Shown: positions 49,267 to 60,199 of the stretch, piece after piece | Numbering within the stretch: position 1 is the first letter of the stretch | Layout: every line of letters begins with the position of its first letter | Assembly (NCBI GenBank): GCA_010909165.1 | Contig: VJWM01000107.1 | Coordinates: 62,001-126,000, forward strand | DNA: 64,000 nt | Source of the DNA: Anthoceros angustus | Taxonomy: Eukaryota; Streptophyta; Anthocerotopsida; Anthocerotales; Anthocerotaceae | Direction of reading: 5' to 3' | Notes under the pieces: model-generated | What the model was told of the DNA's origin: nothing | Database searches by the model: none | Seen by the model: only the letters and a program-made list of their open reading frames with translations | Translations under genes and position numbers: made by a program

Positions 49267-49712
49267 AAAGCATGTGGAACCATCAAAACACCGTGCTGGT
49301 TTTGAAAGTAGTCTGGTCATGTTGCTTGGCACTCACACTGTCCCCAGAGCTAACATATCCAAGAAGGGAGGCGAGCTATGTGTAGGATGCAACTTGTTAT
49401 TTTCCTAGACGCATTGCATTGCACATGTTTTGGCAGCGAGTTGATGTACATACATTGTCCGGATTTTTCTGGAGAGCATGGAGTAGTGGGTCTCCCAATC
49501 TCCAAGCTTCGGCAACGGGTCTTGAGTTTGTGTCCACAATCCGAACTGGTGTGCAGTAACGACGTGTAGGAAGAGTTCCTGCTCACGACTTCAGGCAACA
49601 AACCGCTTGGAAACAAGGAAGCCGCAAGTTGCAGCACTTTTCCAAGACAACCAGCCTATCCCCGCGTGTATCCCCGTTGGTCCAGATCTAGAGGATTCTT
49701 AGGTTCCAGGAG
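49267..49712. other. Spacer between the two PPR genes
   Basis: No gene. The first about 140 bases carry the frameshifted DYW-like relic of paralogue 1 (to about 49405). 49480-49750 is the segment also found, inverted and mutated, at 16531-16762. Confidence 0.75.
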
Positions 49713-52700
49713 GTGCACCGGCGAAACAATTCCCACATTACACCGGATGCGCCGCTGGCTGCTGTGGGCATGCAGATGGTCTTTCATGCCCCTGCATCCA
49801 CCTGTAGCGTGAGCGTTCCAGACCATGGTCCCCGTCCCTGGCGTGCAGGATTCCAAAGAAGCATGACTGCTGAAACCGTGAGCGAACTATGCAAGCAGGG
49901 GCAGCTCACTGAGGCCATTGAGGCTCTTGGTGTTCTGGTGCTCACAGACTCTCATGTTTCGAAATTTGTGTTTTACACGGTCCTGAGGCAATGTGTGGGT
50001 AAGAAGGACCTACCTTTGGGTCGTCGTGTGCATGCTCTCGCGTTGATGCAGGGGTATGAATCGGACACGTTCTTGTGCAATCACATTCTGCGGATGTATG
50101 CTTCTCAATCCAGGTTGCAAGAAGCGTTGGATGTGTTCAACATGGTTGCCAAACCAGATGCCTTCATGTGGTCCTCTATAATAGCTGCACATGTAAAACA
50201 TGGACGAGATAGGCAGGCCGTACAACTGTATCATAGGATGCGCACGTCCAGTGTGAAGCCAGATGGGCATGTGTTTGTAGCAGCGCTCCAGGCTTGTGCG
50301 AGGGCAGCAGACCTGAAATCTGGGGAGCAGGTGCATGGTGATGTGTTGGCTAGTGGTGTTGAGCCTGATTTGTTTGTCTGTAGTTGCTTGGTGGACATGT
50401 ATACAAAGTGTGGAAGCTTGGAGGACGCCCAGAAAGTGTTTGACGGGCTTCCTCGAAAGGACGTAGTGACCTGGAATGCCATGATAGCAGGATATTCCCA
50501 GCGGGGGATGGGGCAGGAAGCCATTGGTCTCTACAATGCTATGGAAAAAGAAAACACGACTGCACCCGATTCTGTGACATTTGTGTGCCTCCTGCAGGCC
50601 TGTGCGAGTGTGGGCACCCTGGCTTTGCAGAGGGGGAAGCAGCTTCACGCGCAGATCAGAGAACGAGGACTTCAGGCTGATGTGGTTGTCGGGGGGAGCC
50701 TGGTGAACATGTATGCAAAGTGTGGCAGCCTAGAGGATGCGCTGGATGTGTTCAACGGGCTTGGTGCGAAAAATGTGGTGACGTGGAATGTCCTGATAGC
50801 AGCATATTCCCAGCAGGGCATGGGGCTGGAGGCCCTTGGTCTTTACAGAGCTATGCAAGATGAAGGCATTGTGTCACCTGATTCTGTGACATTCGTGTCC
50901 CTTCTTCAAGCTTGTGCTAGCGGAGGCAGCTGGGCTTTGGAATCCGGGCAGCAGCTCCATGCGCAAATTAGTGAACAAGGACTTCAAGCTGATTTGTTTG
51001 TCGCGAGCAGTTTGGTAGATATGTATGCAAAGTGTGGTAGCGTGGAGGAGGCTCGGGTTGTGTTTGACAAACTTAGTCAAAAGGACGCTGTGACGTGGAG
51101 TGCCATGATTGCAGGATATTCCCAGCAGGGCATGGGGCAGGAAGCCCTTGGTCTCTATGCGGCTATGCAAGAAGAAAGCACTGTTGCACCCAGTTCTGTA
51201 ACATTTGTGTGCGTCCTTCAGGCTTGTGCAAATGTGGGCAAGCTGGCTTTGGAGAAGGGGAAGCAAATTCATGCGCAAATAAGAGAACGAGGTCTCCAAG
51301 CTGATGTGTTTGTAACCAGCAGTTTGATAGACATGTATGCAAAGTGTGGCAGCATAGAAGATGCTCGCCTTGTCTTTGACGGGCTCAGTGTGAAAAATGT
51401 GGTCTCATGGAGTGCCATGATAGCTGGATATTCACAGCAAGGCATGGGGCAGGAAGCTCTTCGTCTTTATGGATCTATGCAAGACGAAGGCATGGCTGCA
51501 CCCAATCCTGTTACATTTGTCTGCCTCCTACAGGCGTGTGCTGTTGAGGGCATTCACGCTTTGGAGACAGGGAAGCTGCTTCATGCACAAGTTACAGAAC
51601 GAGGGCTTCAAGCTGATGTGTTCATAGCCAACAGCTTGGTAAACATGTATGCCAAATGCGGCAGCTTAAAGGATGCTCAGCACATGTTTGATGGACTCCC
51701 TCAGAAAGATGTGGTGACTTGGAATGCCATTATAGCAGCTTATTCCCAGAAGGGGATGGGGCTGGAAGCCCTTCACCTTCTCAGTGCTATGCACCAAGAG
51801 GGCATAACGGCTCCTGATTCTGTGACATTTGTTTCCCTCCTGCAAGCATGTGCAAGTGTGGGCGCTCTGGCTTTGGATGAAGGGAGGCAGCTTCATGCAG
51901 AAATCAGAGAAAGAGGACTTCAAACCGATGAGTTTGTATGCAGTAGTTTGGTGAACATGTATGCAAAGTGTGGCAGCCTAGAAGATGCTCGGGCGGTGTT
52001 TGATGGGCTTGGTAAAAAACCTGTGGTGGCCTGGAATGCCATGATAGCAGGATACTCCCAGCAGGGCATGGGGAAGGAAGCCCTTGGTCTTTACAGGGCC
52101 ATGCAAGATGAAGGCATGGTCGCACCTGATTCTGTGACATTTAAGTGCCTCCTTCAAGGGTGTGCAAGTGTAGCAGCTTTGCATCTGGGAAGGCAGCTGC
52201 ATGCACAGATTAAAGAGCAGTTGCGTCAAGTTGACGTGCTTGTAGCCGGCAGCTTGATTGACATGTATGGGAAGTGTGGAAGCATGGTGGATGCACAGCA
52301 GGTGTTTGAGGCCTTGTCCGAGAGGGGCATTTATGCCTGGAATTCGCTCATTGCAGGTTACACCCATCAAGGAGACAGTGAGAAAGTCTTTGATTTGGTT
52401 CTCAGAATGAGGGAGGACGACATACAGCCTGACGGCATGACTTTTCTCAGTATATTAACAGTATGTAGCCATACGGGTCTAGTGAATGAAGGGCGAGAGT
52501 ACTTTGAGGCTATGAGCAAACACCACGGCATCACTCCTACACTGGACCACTACACGTGCATGGTGGATCTCCTGAGTCGTGCGCGACAACTGGAAGAGGC
52601 TCTAGCTTTAGTAAGAACAATGCCTGTGCTGCCTGATGCTGCAGTTTGGCACACTGTACTAGGTGCTTCTCAAAAGTGGAACAACGTTGTTGTGGGACAC

Positions 52701-53081
52701 CATGCTTTCCGTGAAGCAATGAAGCTGGACAAGAACGATGCTGCAGCATATGTGCTGATGTCGAATATATATTCTGGTGCCCAGTTGTGGGAGCAGGCAC
52801 AGGAGATGCAGGCCAGGAGAAAGAGAATCAGAGCATGGAAGCAACCAGGCCAGACCTTGTGGACAGACATGGACGGACTGGTGCACAGTTTTTTGGTTCG
52901 GGATACGAAGCATCAAGGACGTGAGGCACTGCAGAAACAAAATGACAAAAGGATTTGTACCTTATCTGGACCCTCATTTGCATATTTATCTGATGGAAAG
53001 GAAGATCACTTCCCTGGCACGGTCTCGAAGACATGCAATCACGTTCAAAAGCATCTCCCTCTTCCGATAGGAACTTTCTAG
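49713..53081 (+). CDS. PLS-class PPR protein (E/E+ type), paralogue 2
   Basis: Intronless, 1122 codons, a tandem paralogue of the upstream PPR gene with one extra PLS triplet (eight versus seven). Corresponding points lie at 50571, 50883, 51195, 51507, 51819 and 52131, again exactly 312 bases apart. It shares the N-terminal block with paralogue 1 (KKDLPLGRRVHAL; SDTFLCNHILRMYAS), the E motif (HYTCMVDLLSRARQLEEALA) and a diverged E+ (DGLVHSFLVRDTKHQ). The last about 45 residues (from REALQKQNDKR) do not look like DYW, so no catalytic HxE or CxxC is present. Predicted role: organellar RNA recognition, probably editing with a partner. It lies tail-to-tail with RSH1, 391 bases apart. Part of this gene is duplicated in the pseudogene at 15.9-16.8 kb. 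Confidence 0.92.
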   Translation: MHRRNNSHITPDAPLAAVGMQMVFHAPASTCSVSVPDHGPRPWRAGFQRSMTAETVSELCKQGQLTEAIEALGVLVLTDSHVSKFVFYTVLRQCVGKKDLPLGRRVHALALMQGYESDTFLCNHILRMYASQSRLQEALDVFNMVAKPDAFMWSSIIAAHVKHGRDRQAVQLYHRMRTSSVKPDGHVFVAALQACARAADLKSGEQVHGDVLASGVEPDLFVCSCLVDMYTKCGSLEDAQKVFDGLPRKDVVTWNAMIAGYSQRGMGQEAIGLYNAMEKENTTAPDSVTFVCLLQACASVGTLALQRGKQLHAQIRERGLQADVVVGGSLVNMYAKCGSLEDALDVFNGLGAKNVVTWNVLIAAYSQQGMGLEALGLYRAMQDEGIVSPDSVTFVSLLQACASGGSWALESGQQLHAQISEQGLQADLFVASSLVDMYAKCGSVEEARVVFDKLSQKDAVTWSAMIAGYSQQGMGQEALGLYAAMQEESTVAPSSVTFVCVLQACANVGKLALEKGKQIHAQIRERGLQADVFVTSSLIDMYAKCGSIEDARLVFDGLSVKNVVSWSAMIAGYSQQGMGQEALRLYGSMQDEGMAAPNPVTFVCLLQACAVEGIHALETGKLLHAQVTERGLQADVFIANSLVNMYAKCGSLKDAQHMFDGLPQKDVVTWNAIIAAYSQKGMGLEALHLLSAMHQEGITAPDSVTFVSLLQACASVGALALDEGRQLHAEIRERGLQTDEFVCSSLVNMYAKCGSLEDARAVFDGLGKKPVVAWNAMIAGYSQQGMGKEALGLYRAMQDEGMVAPDSVTFKCLLQGCASVAALHLGRQLHAQIKEQLRQVDVLVAGSLIDMYGKCGSMVDAQQVFEALSERGIYAWNSLIAGYTHQGDSEKVFDLVLRMREDDIQPDGMTFLSILTVCSHTGLVNEGREYFEAMSKHHGITPTLDHYTCMVDLLSRARQLEEALALVRTMPVLPDAAVWHTVLGASQKWNNVVVGHHAFREAMKLDKNDAAAYVLMSNIYSGAQLWEQAQEMQARRKRIRAWKQPGQTLWTDMDGLVHSFLVRDTKHQGREALQKQNDKRICTLSGPSFAYLSDGKEDHFPGTVSKTCNHVQKHLPLPIGTF

Positions 53082-53472
53082 AGAAGTCAAAACCACTTGA
53101 AAAGAACTGCAAGCATTTGAAAAGGTTTGCTGCGTTACGGCAATACCGTTCCAGCCTCAAACCTGCCTTTGGTGCTTCTACTCGTTTGGGTCTCTCGAGG
53201 CTGGTAATGATAGGGTTTAGACAGAACAACTGGGTGATACGGATAACGACGATCGGACTGTTAACGGCAAAAGGGCTGGTCCTGCACGTTTCGTTATCGG
53301 CACGTACACATGGTTTACTCCATGGCAGGTGATTCTAAAATCCACGACTACATCATGTTGCGTTCGGTCTTGGAGGAGATCACACCAGACAGTGCTATTG
53401 ATGATTGATACAAGTAGGGCATCGCCTGCAATATTACTGCCTATTTTTTGTACAACCTCTATAGGAGAAAAA
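53082..53472. other. Convergent 3' intergenic region (PPR paralogue 2 / RSH1)
   Basis: 391 bases between two stop codons on opposite strands; must hold both 3' UTRs. No other feature seen. Absent from the duplicated copy at 14.6-16.8 kb, where the junction skips from PPR repeat 6 to the RSH1 last exon. Confidence 0.7.
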
Positions 53473-56400
53473 CTACAATCTGACCTCCATCAGGTCACCA
53501 TCTCGTAGCTTCATGTTCGGAAGGGCAATCTGTCCGTTCAAATACACCAGATACCCATCGAAGCCCATGCGCCGAGCAGCATCAGAGGCTGTGCTTCCAG
53601 CAGGCATGCGCATTATCTCACCGTCCGGCCACCTTATTACAAGCACCTCTGTCAGCACAGCTGAATCTGCATTCGTGGAGGTCAACACTGCAACAGACCC
53701 ATCTGTGGATGCCTCGTGTCGTAACTCCTGCTCCCACTGTAGCATAGACCTCAACAGTCTCACCTGTTACACAACAGCCGCGTCAGTGTACTGGAGACAA
53801 CTGCCACAACCCAACACAGTAAATATTACAGATGTTGACGCACCTTGTTATTGAGTCGTGCAGCTGTTGAAGTACCAGATCGAAGACGTCTGTTGTGACC
53901 ATGCTCTGAGAGTGTGGAGCTTAGGTCCACCTCTTTACCTTCCTCTACAGTTGACATCACTTCTACGTATTCCTCTTGCTCTTGGCTGTTCAGATCTAGA
54001 AGTTGAATAAATGTTGACAGTGACCTGTCAAACTGGTCTTGCTGTGTCCAACAAAACAGAAGACAGTTCAAACATCTCTTCGGGACATGCTGGGGCATAG
54101 GTACGAGAAAATACACATTTGCAGTAAAACGTGAAACCAAATCGTGATTGGTGCTAAACACAGCTATGTGCCTCCCCTTTCAAAATACCTTATGATAGAT
54201 GCCATCTCGGCAGAGTTTATATTTCTCTAGGCATGTGCTCCAATCCCCGTGCCCAGGGGCAAACCACCACTGATCAGACACCTGTTTCATCACTCGCAAA
54301 AGACACTTCAACCGACAGGAAGTGTACCTCCCTCTAGACCATACAAGGCGAAGGTTGCGAGTTTTTTAAATTGATGACATCAAGACTACCTTTTTGTACA
54401 ATCGAGCATAGGTCTCCCAACGTTTCCTCTGGTTACCAGATCGACCGGCAGCTACGGCTTCCCTAGCATGAAGAGCAAAACTTACAGCCACCAGAAGCTC
54501 CCTACCACCATCATCCACTCTGCAGATGCATGGAGGTTAGATTCATCTCACACTTCCAGGTCCAACTTCTCCATCAGTTCATATGAGACGTCAACAGAAA
54601 AAGGAAGTTGAAGTACCTGACTATAACAGCTGCAAGCAACCTCCCTTCTTCAACCCGCAAGGCAGGATGGCCAAGACGAACTTGTTTTAGAACAGACTTC
54701 TCATTATCTACAACGTTCTCAAAATTCCTGCTCTGGTAAGCAGTGGGACCTTCATCTAGGTCTGAGACTCCTTCCGTGCTGGCATTTTCCTGTGTCAAAT
54801 CTACATTTACTGGAGCAGTCTCAGGGACAACAGCACCAGCAGCATCACCTTCTTTGTACAGCCAGTGGGCAGCATGTCCATATTCCGCATACTCATGCAT
54901 TCCCTGTACAGAAGGAGCTGATCACTATAATAAACCAGGAACAAGATGAGAACTGCAGCTGTAAGGGAGATGAAAAGAGTTAAAGAGAAAGATACACACC
55001 TGTGTGCGTATCTGTACTTCCAAAGGGGCCCCATCCGGTCCCCTGACAGCTGTGTGCAGTGACTGAAGAGAAAAGGAAGAATCTTTCAGCTAGATAGGCA
55101 CGTTGACCCTCCACCCTAAAGCCACTCAAAAGGAAAAATGCCACCTACCTGATAGCCACTAGGCTTAGGATTCACAATATAGTCGTCGAATTCTCCACCA
55201 ACAGGGGTCCATAAGCTGCGAGAATAATGTGAGCCGAACGATAAATTTTGAGAAAGGACTTCTCAGCAAAATCCTGCATCTTAATCAAGCAGACAGTTTA
55301 CTCGCATACCTGTGAACAACGCTGAGGAGATTGTAACAACCCTCTACTGCAGCTACATTTAACTTTCCACCCGCATCTCCAACAACAACTCGGAGGGCAC
55401 GTGCATCATAAACTTGGTCCAAGCCCACCCCTTTCCGTCTCATCTATGGTCACAGGTAAGAACCAGAACCCCAGTGCCATTTGATCAGCAATGACCCGAT
55501 ATCTCAAGAGTACAAGACCACCTTTCTTGTTTACTACCCAGCAATTTAGTCCCAAGTTCACAGATGCTAAGCGCACCTTACAGTGTGTACTGTAGAGGCT
55601 CTTCAGACGTCCTGAAAGAGTTACTTCCATCCCAGGAATATATCTGATGATCAGTACCATGCTTAGATTGCAGTTAACAAAAAACACTTGGTGAGCCAGG
55701 CACACTGGCATGATAGATTTGACAAATTTACTCACGAGGTCGATATAAGAAGCTCCCGGTCTAATATTTCTTCACATGCTCCTAGGGCAGCAAGAGCAAC
55801 TTCAGCATCTCGAACCACCTTGGTCTTTTTGCCTCCATCCTTCGGCTTAGAACCCAGTCCACAGCTCCGCTTGCTGCGGTCCAGCAATATGTCAAATGGC
55901 ACAACTGCTTCCAAGAGCTCCTGCCAGTCCCAGACTAAAAAAATAAGATCCAAGCGTTGATAACCCTGATATATAGAAACAAGCTGTCTGAAGTGGATAA
56001 ACAAGGTGAAAATGCCCGAAAAGAAGCGCTCAAACTGGTTACCTGCCACCATGGCCAGCAACCAACCACATGTAGCCCAAGCAACTTGGACAACAGCACC
56101 TCATTGGATCAATTCTGATAACGTTACCTGCATTGTCAATTCTTCCTCGTCTTCAGGGTCACGTTTCTTTTCCAGCTCTTGCTCAATTAGATCTCCATAA
56201 AGCAGGGCCCTCCGTTTTGCCCTCTTCGTAATTCTCCTGAGATGTCGCCAATCTTTGTGGGGACTCCAGATTGAGGCAAGCTCTGCCCGCAATTGCCTGA
56301 ACGTTTGAGGCTACAAAATGGTTCCAGATCAAGACAGCATCAAGGATCAGACCACAACCAGAAAGTAGGTGCTAAAGCTCTGTCTAGAACCTTAGAATAT

Positions 56401-58838
56401 TTTCTGCTTACTTGAAGAACTGCAAAGCAAAGGTCTTCCAATTCCGCTTTGACAGCCCACACACCAAGCCGTGACGCTAAGGAGCACCAAACAGCCAGCG
56501 TCTCCTGAGCCACGGCGCATGCCTTAGAAGATGGCAGTGCATATCTGCAGGGCAGGAAACATAGCAACATATTTTATGTCTACCAGTATATCAAGAGCCT
56601 TCCTTGTGATGGAATGCAAAAAGTTAACAACAAACCAGACGTAAACATGATAGAACTGGTGTAAGCAGAGTCCTTCTTGAGAAATTGCCAGCCATCAGAT
56701 GTACATAAATTCTAGCCCATGCTCATAGAGTTGCCAAAACGTTACATGGTTCGCATATTGTGCAGTCGATCAGCAAGCTTAATAAGGACAACTCGAGGAT
56801 CGTTGACCATCCCAAGTAGCATTACTCGTAAACTATCAACCTGGGAGAGGCACACTATCAGAAATCAGAGGAGGACAGACAATCACTCTAAGACATTCCA
56901 CATCATGGAATGAATCATACATCTGCTGGACTTAAACCACAGTCATCCTCTGGAGATGGTTGAGGTGCATTTATTCTTCGATGTCGCCGCAGCAGCTGTG
57001 ACAGGGAGCACAAATCATATCAAGACTTGAACAAACAGGAGTGAGAGTCTCTCCTATGAAGGGGACCAGAATTGAAATGCCAAGAAAATATGTGGCACCT
57101 GATTGATGTAGCTCAGCTTCGAAACTCCTTGAACAAGCTTTGCCACATCCTCACCGAAATTGTTTCGGATATCTCTATAGTCACGACCAGTGTCATCAAT
57201 CACATCATGCAACACTCCAGCAATTACCGTGTCTACAGACTGCAAGCCCACGGTTCACCATGAGGTTTTATTCTTGCCAAAACCTTACTACTCAGACAAC
57301 AAGCTACAGCAGCTTCTCAGACACTTGCAAGAAAGATAGAAGACAAACTGACGAGAGCACACCTGCTTGCCGTTTGAAGGAACAAGGCCAGCAAGTATTC
57401 TTGCAGTGTGGATGCAGTGAGAGATGTATGGCTCCCCTGTTTTTCTCATCTGTCCAGCATGTGCTTCAGTTGCGTATGCTATAGCCCTCTGGACCTGAAG
57501 TGGTAAAATTTATGAGTGTTCATTTCAAGGGTTGCATCGTTCACTGGAATCCAAAAGCACAAGATGAATCTGTCAAAATCAAGTCTCCCAACCTCTGGAT
57601 CCTGGAAGATCTTGTAGCGAGTGACATCTACTCCGCCAAAAATGAGAGAAGCTGCACGGCAGATAGCAGTGAGGCATTTAGAATTGATTTTGGGCCACAT
57701 GCATGGGACAAATAGCGTACAAAACAAAACACAAACTTACAGCTGCTGTCCTGTTTGGTGCGTCCTCGAACAACAGTTTTGCTCGCATAAGGAGAGAAAT
57801 AAGCACCGTACACAAAAGCAGCTGCAGTAACTGCCACCTGTATTACGCAGAGTTTTCTTGATAAGCCTAAAGCCCATAAGGCTTCCACAACTCGAACAAA
57901 CCAAGTGGGGACCCCGGGACACAACCTGACCAGCCAAAAAGACGTGTAATCATTGGGGTGTAGCAAGCGTTCCAGCAGTGCTGTGCATCGACAAGGTTGA
58001 CCTTTAACACTGCAACATGTAGACTTCCATACATGACACCTGGACGTGGGTCTACGGGCAGCTTGTACTGCACTATGTATGGATATGGTGAAGAGGAGGG
58101 GGAGGAATGTTGAAGAGAAATGGCTTGGTCAAATACTTAAGATCTCGACAGATATGAAGAGGATACCTGTGTGACTGTGGCCAGAGCAAGAATGTGTCCA
58201 GAAGCGGCAGTCGTAGTTGAGGCAGTTGTTGTGCCTGCAGCTACAAGCTCTCCAACCATCGCCAGTGGCCAACCCGTCAGAATATGCAGGCTACAACCTA
58301 CACGTATTCCCGATGTCTTTGCCCCGTGCATTCTGTTTCTCGAAAATTCTTGCCCTCGAGGACCGAATTGTAGAGAGCGAGCACATTTACTTCCCAGGCA
58401 GGTTCTTCCAGCCTTCCCATACAGGTTACTTGACATCCATCGACTGGGTGACTCTGAGAAACCATAGGGAGACGCATGCTCGCTGTCCAACAAAATGGAG
58501 CAGGCCTTGAGTCCTGCACATCTGCCCCTGTTGCCCCCGGTAATTATCTTCGAAGTCTCCGACAGCACTTTCTGACTGTACCTCAATTTGTTACCAGCTC
58601 TCCCTTTCAGCAGGAGCTTGCCTGCACCATTCGTGGGGAAAATTGAAGACGGACGTGCCAAATGCGGAGGCCTCTCTTGAAGGAATGCACCTCCGCACAT
58701 AATACAAGCCCGTGCCACCTTCTGCTCCACTGCACCACGTCTGTGGGGCCGGCTTTGAGCACGGCCTGGAGGAGCAAACCCAGAACTCTGCTTAAGAGGC
58801 TGGATCATTGCTCCCCCAATGTCCATGCGCGTCAGCAC
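53473..58838 (-). CDS. RSH1: RSH1-type (p)ppGpp synthetase/hydrolase homologue
   Basis: Plant RelA/SpoT homologue controlling guanosine tetraphosphate, expected in plastids. About 19 exons run from 58838 to the stop at 53473-53475; well-defined ones include 54903-54617, 54519-54390, 54281-54189, 54041-53844 and 53763-53473. The first exon encodes an Arg/Ser-rich transit-like N-terminus. The HD hydrolase region has AYATEAHAGQMRKTGEPYI, VIAGVLHDVIDDT and LIKLADRLHNMRT. The synthetase region has YIPGMEVTLSGRLKSLYS, YDARALRVVVGD, DDYIVNPKPSGYQSLHTAV and EVQIRTQGMHEYAE. The C-terminal TGS domain (VIRWPDGEIMRMPAGSTASD; LPNMKLRDGDLMEVRL) ends the protein, as in RSH1. DDGGRELLVAVSF and FAPGHGDWSTCLEKYKLCRD are specific to the RSH1 branch. 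The Gly in SGRLKSLYS is notable, since the Arabidopsis RSH1 protein is reported to have Ser there and to lack synthetase activity. Confidence 0.94.
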
Positions 58839-59478
58839 ACACAGCTCTGCTCCACGCCCTGCCTCCTAAGGTGGTGCAAGCTGTGCACAAAACCGGGCTT
58901 CCTCTTGGCAGGGAGCCCCATGTGAAAGCGTTCCTCAGTTCAAGATCCGGATCCGAAGCACCGCACGGAACCCATGAATCACTGCAACAATTCCACACGA
59001 CCCAAGACCTGTCATCTTCCACTCAAATACCCAACAAGCCAGCAAGCCGCAAGCCACATCCACCACACGGAGCGCCCCATCCCCCTGTCAGAGCTAGCCC
59101 CGGCCCAGCTTGCGCCCACATTCTAAGCTAGCCCCCCGCTGACGAACCATCTCACTCCACGCCATCAGGGCCCAGCTCAACCTGGATGCTCAATGCATGC
59201 AGACGAGGATTACGCTGCGCAGCGCAGCCATGCTGGAGCGCAGCGCATGAACCCCGTCTCACCAGGGTGAAGAAGTCTACTTCACGGTGGACTGTGGAGC
59301 GGCGGGCTGCGGGCTCTCACATTCACGGTGGGCGGGCCCGGCAGAGGCCCAGGGCAGGCAGGGGACCAAAGGCAGAGATATTTACAGACGGGTGGCTGTC
59401 CTGGCACGGCAGTCGGTTGTTCCCCAACTGCCATGAGTCGTGGGAGCGGGCAGCAGAGCAGTGAAGCCGTGGCAGACG
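58839..59478. promoter_or_regulatory. Shared upstream region of divergent RSH1 and FAS1 genes
   Basis: The two genes start about 640 bases apart on opposite strands, so this region must contain both promoters and 5' leaders. It is GC-rich. No canonical TATA box was recognised with confidence. The assignment rests on gene layout only. Confidence 0.45.
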
Positions 59479-60199
59479 ATGGAGCAGCCGCGTGGGCGAC
59501 CGATTCTGGCTGTTTTGGCTCTCCTGCTGTTGGCGGCGGGGGGGACCGAGGCGCTGGCCTTGGACACTCGCATCACGCACAAAAACTACTCTTTCGTGGC
59601 GCAAATCGCGGCCACGGCCGCTTTTGATCTTCCACGATACACTCTCTTCGCCCCAGATAATGCGGCCTTCGATGTGAGCCGCCGAGGCCCCTCCTGACGT
59701 TGTGGCAACAGTGGTGAGCTGAGCCAGCTAACTGTTTTGTTGCGCTTGCAAGGGCAGAGGCTGGGGTGTCTGTCGCTGTGGAACCAATCCAGCCTGGCGA
59801 TCAGGATCCTGGAGTACCACCTGCTGGACGAGCCCTACTCCGCTCGAGACTTCCTGGACATAATCGTGAGCAACAGTTCCTGGAACCCCGCCAGCTTATA
59901 CAAGACCAAGGCGCTGCAATTCGGCCTGAGGAAAAACACCATCATCATCAACGGAGGCGCCGCCAATGTGACGGACCCCGACCTTGTCAAGGGCTACTCC
60001 AAAGCAGTACACGGCATCAACTCTGTGCTCATGCCTCCCGGCCTTCACGTACACAAACAAACCCCGAATCCGTGCCACGCCTTCAGTACTCCACAGCAAG
60101 AACCATAACCCGTTAACAGTAGCGTCATCATGTGTGCAGGCTCCATCGGACTGCGCCAACTTCGTCTTCCAGCTTTCAAGTGCGCGCTCGTCATGTAAT
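59479..60199 (+). CDS. Small secreted FAS1 (fasciclin)-domain protein
   Basis: The start MEQPRGRPILAVLALLLLAA gives a classic signal peptide ending near residue 25. A single FAS1 domain follows: ITHKNYSFVAQI, YTLFAPDNAAFD, then exon 2 with LAIRILEYHLLDEPYSARDF, NTIIINGGAANVTDPDLV and the terminal VHGINSVLMPPGL. Exon 1 is 59479-59673 and exon 2 starts near 59755. The protein either stops at 60108 by read-through or splices at about 60047 (GTACAC) to 60139 (TGTGCAG) to give a C-terminus APSDCANFVFQLSS ending at 60199. Sequons such as KNYS, NQSS and NVT suggest N-glycosylation. FAS1 proteins are cell-wall or extracellular adhesion proteins. At about 170-180 residues with no obvious GPI signal or long AG glycomodule, it is a minimal FAS1 protein, not a typical FLA. 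Confidence 0.85.

Noticed and set aside
50010-50648. Long minus-strand frames across the PPR genes (also at 46825-47226, 51978-52370 and others).
   Set aside because: They recur with the same phrases in each repeat because they are antisense readings of the PLS repeats.
59674-59713. An alternative extension of FAS1 exon 1 ending at a second GTGAGC donor (59714), with a PPDVVATV-like reading.
   Set aside because: It needs a change of frame and would leave an intron of only about 40 bases, too short for plant splicing; the first GTGAGC at 59674 gives a normal-size intron.
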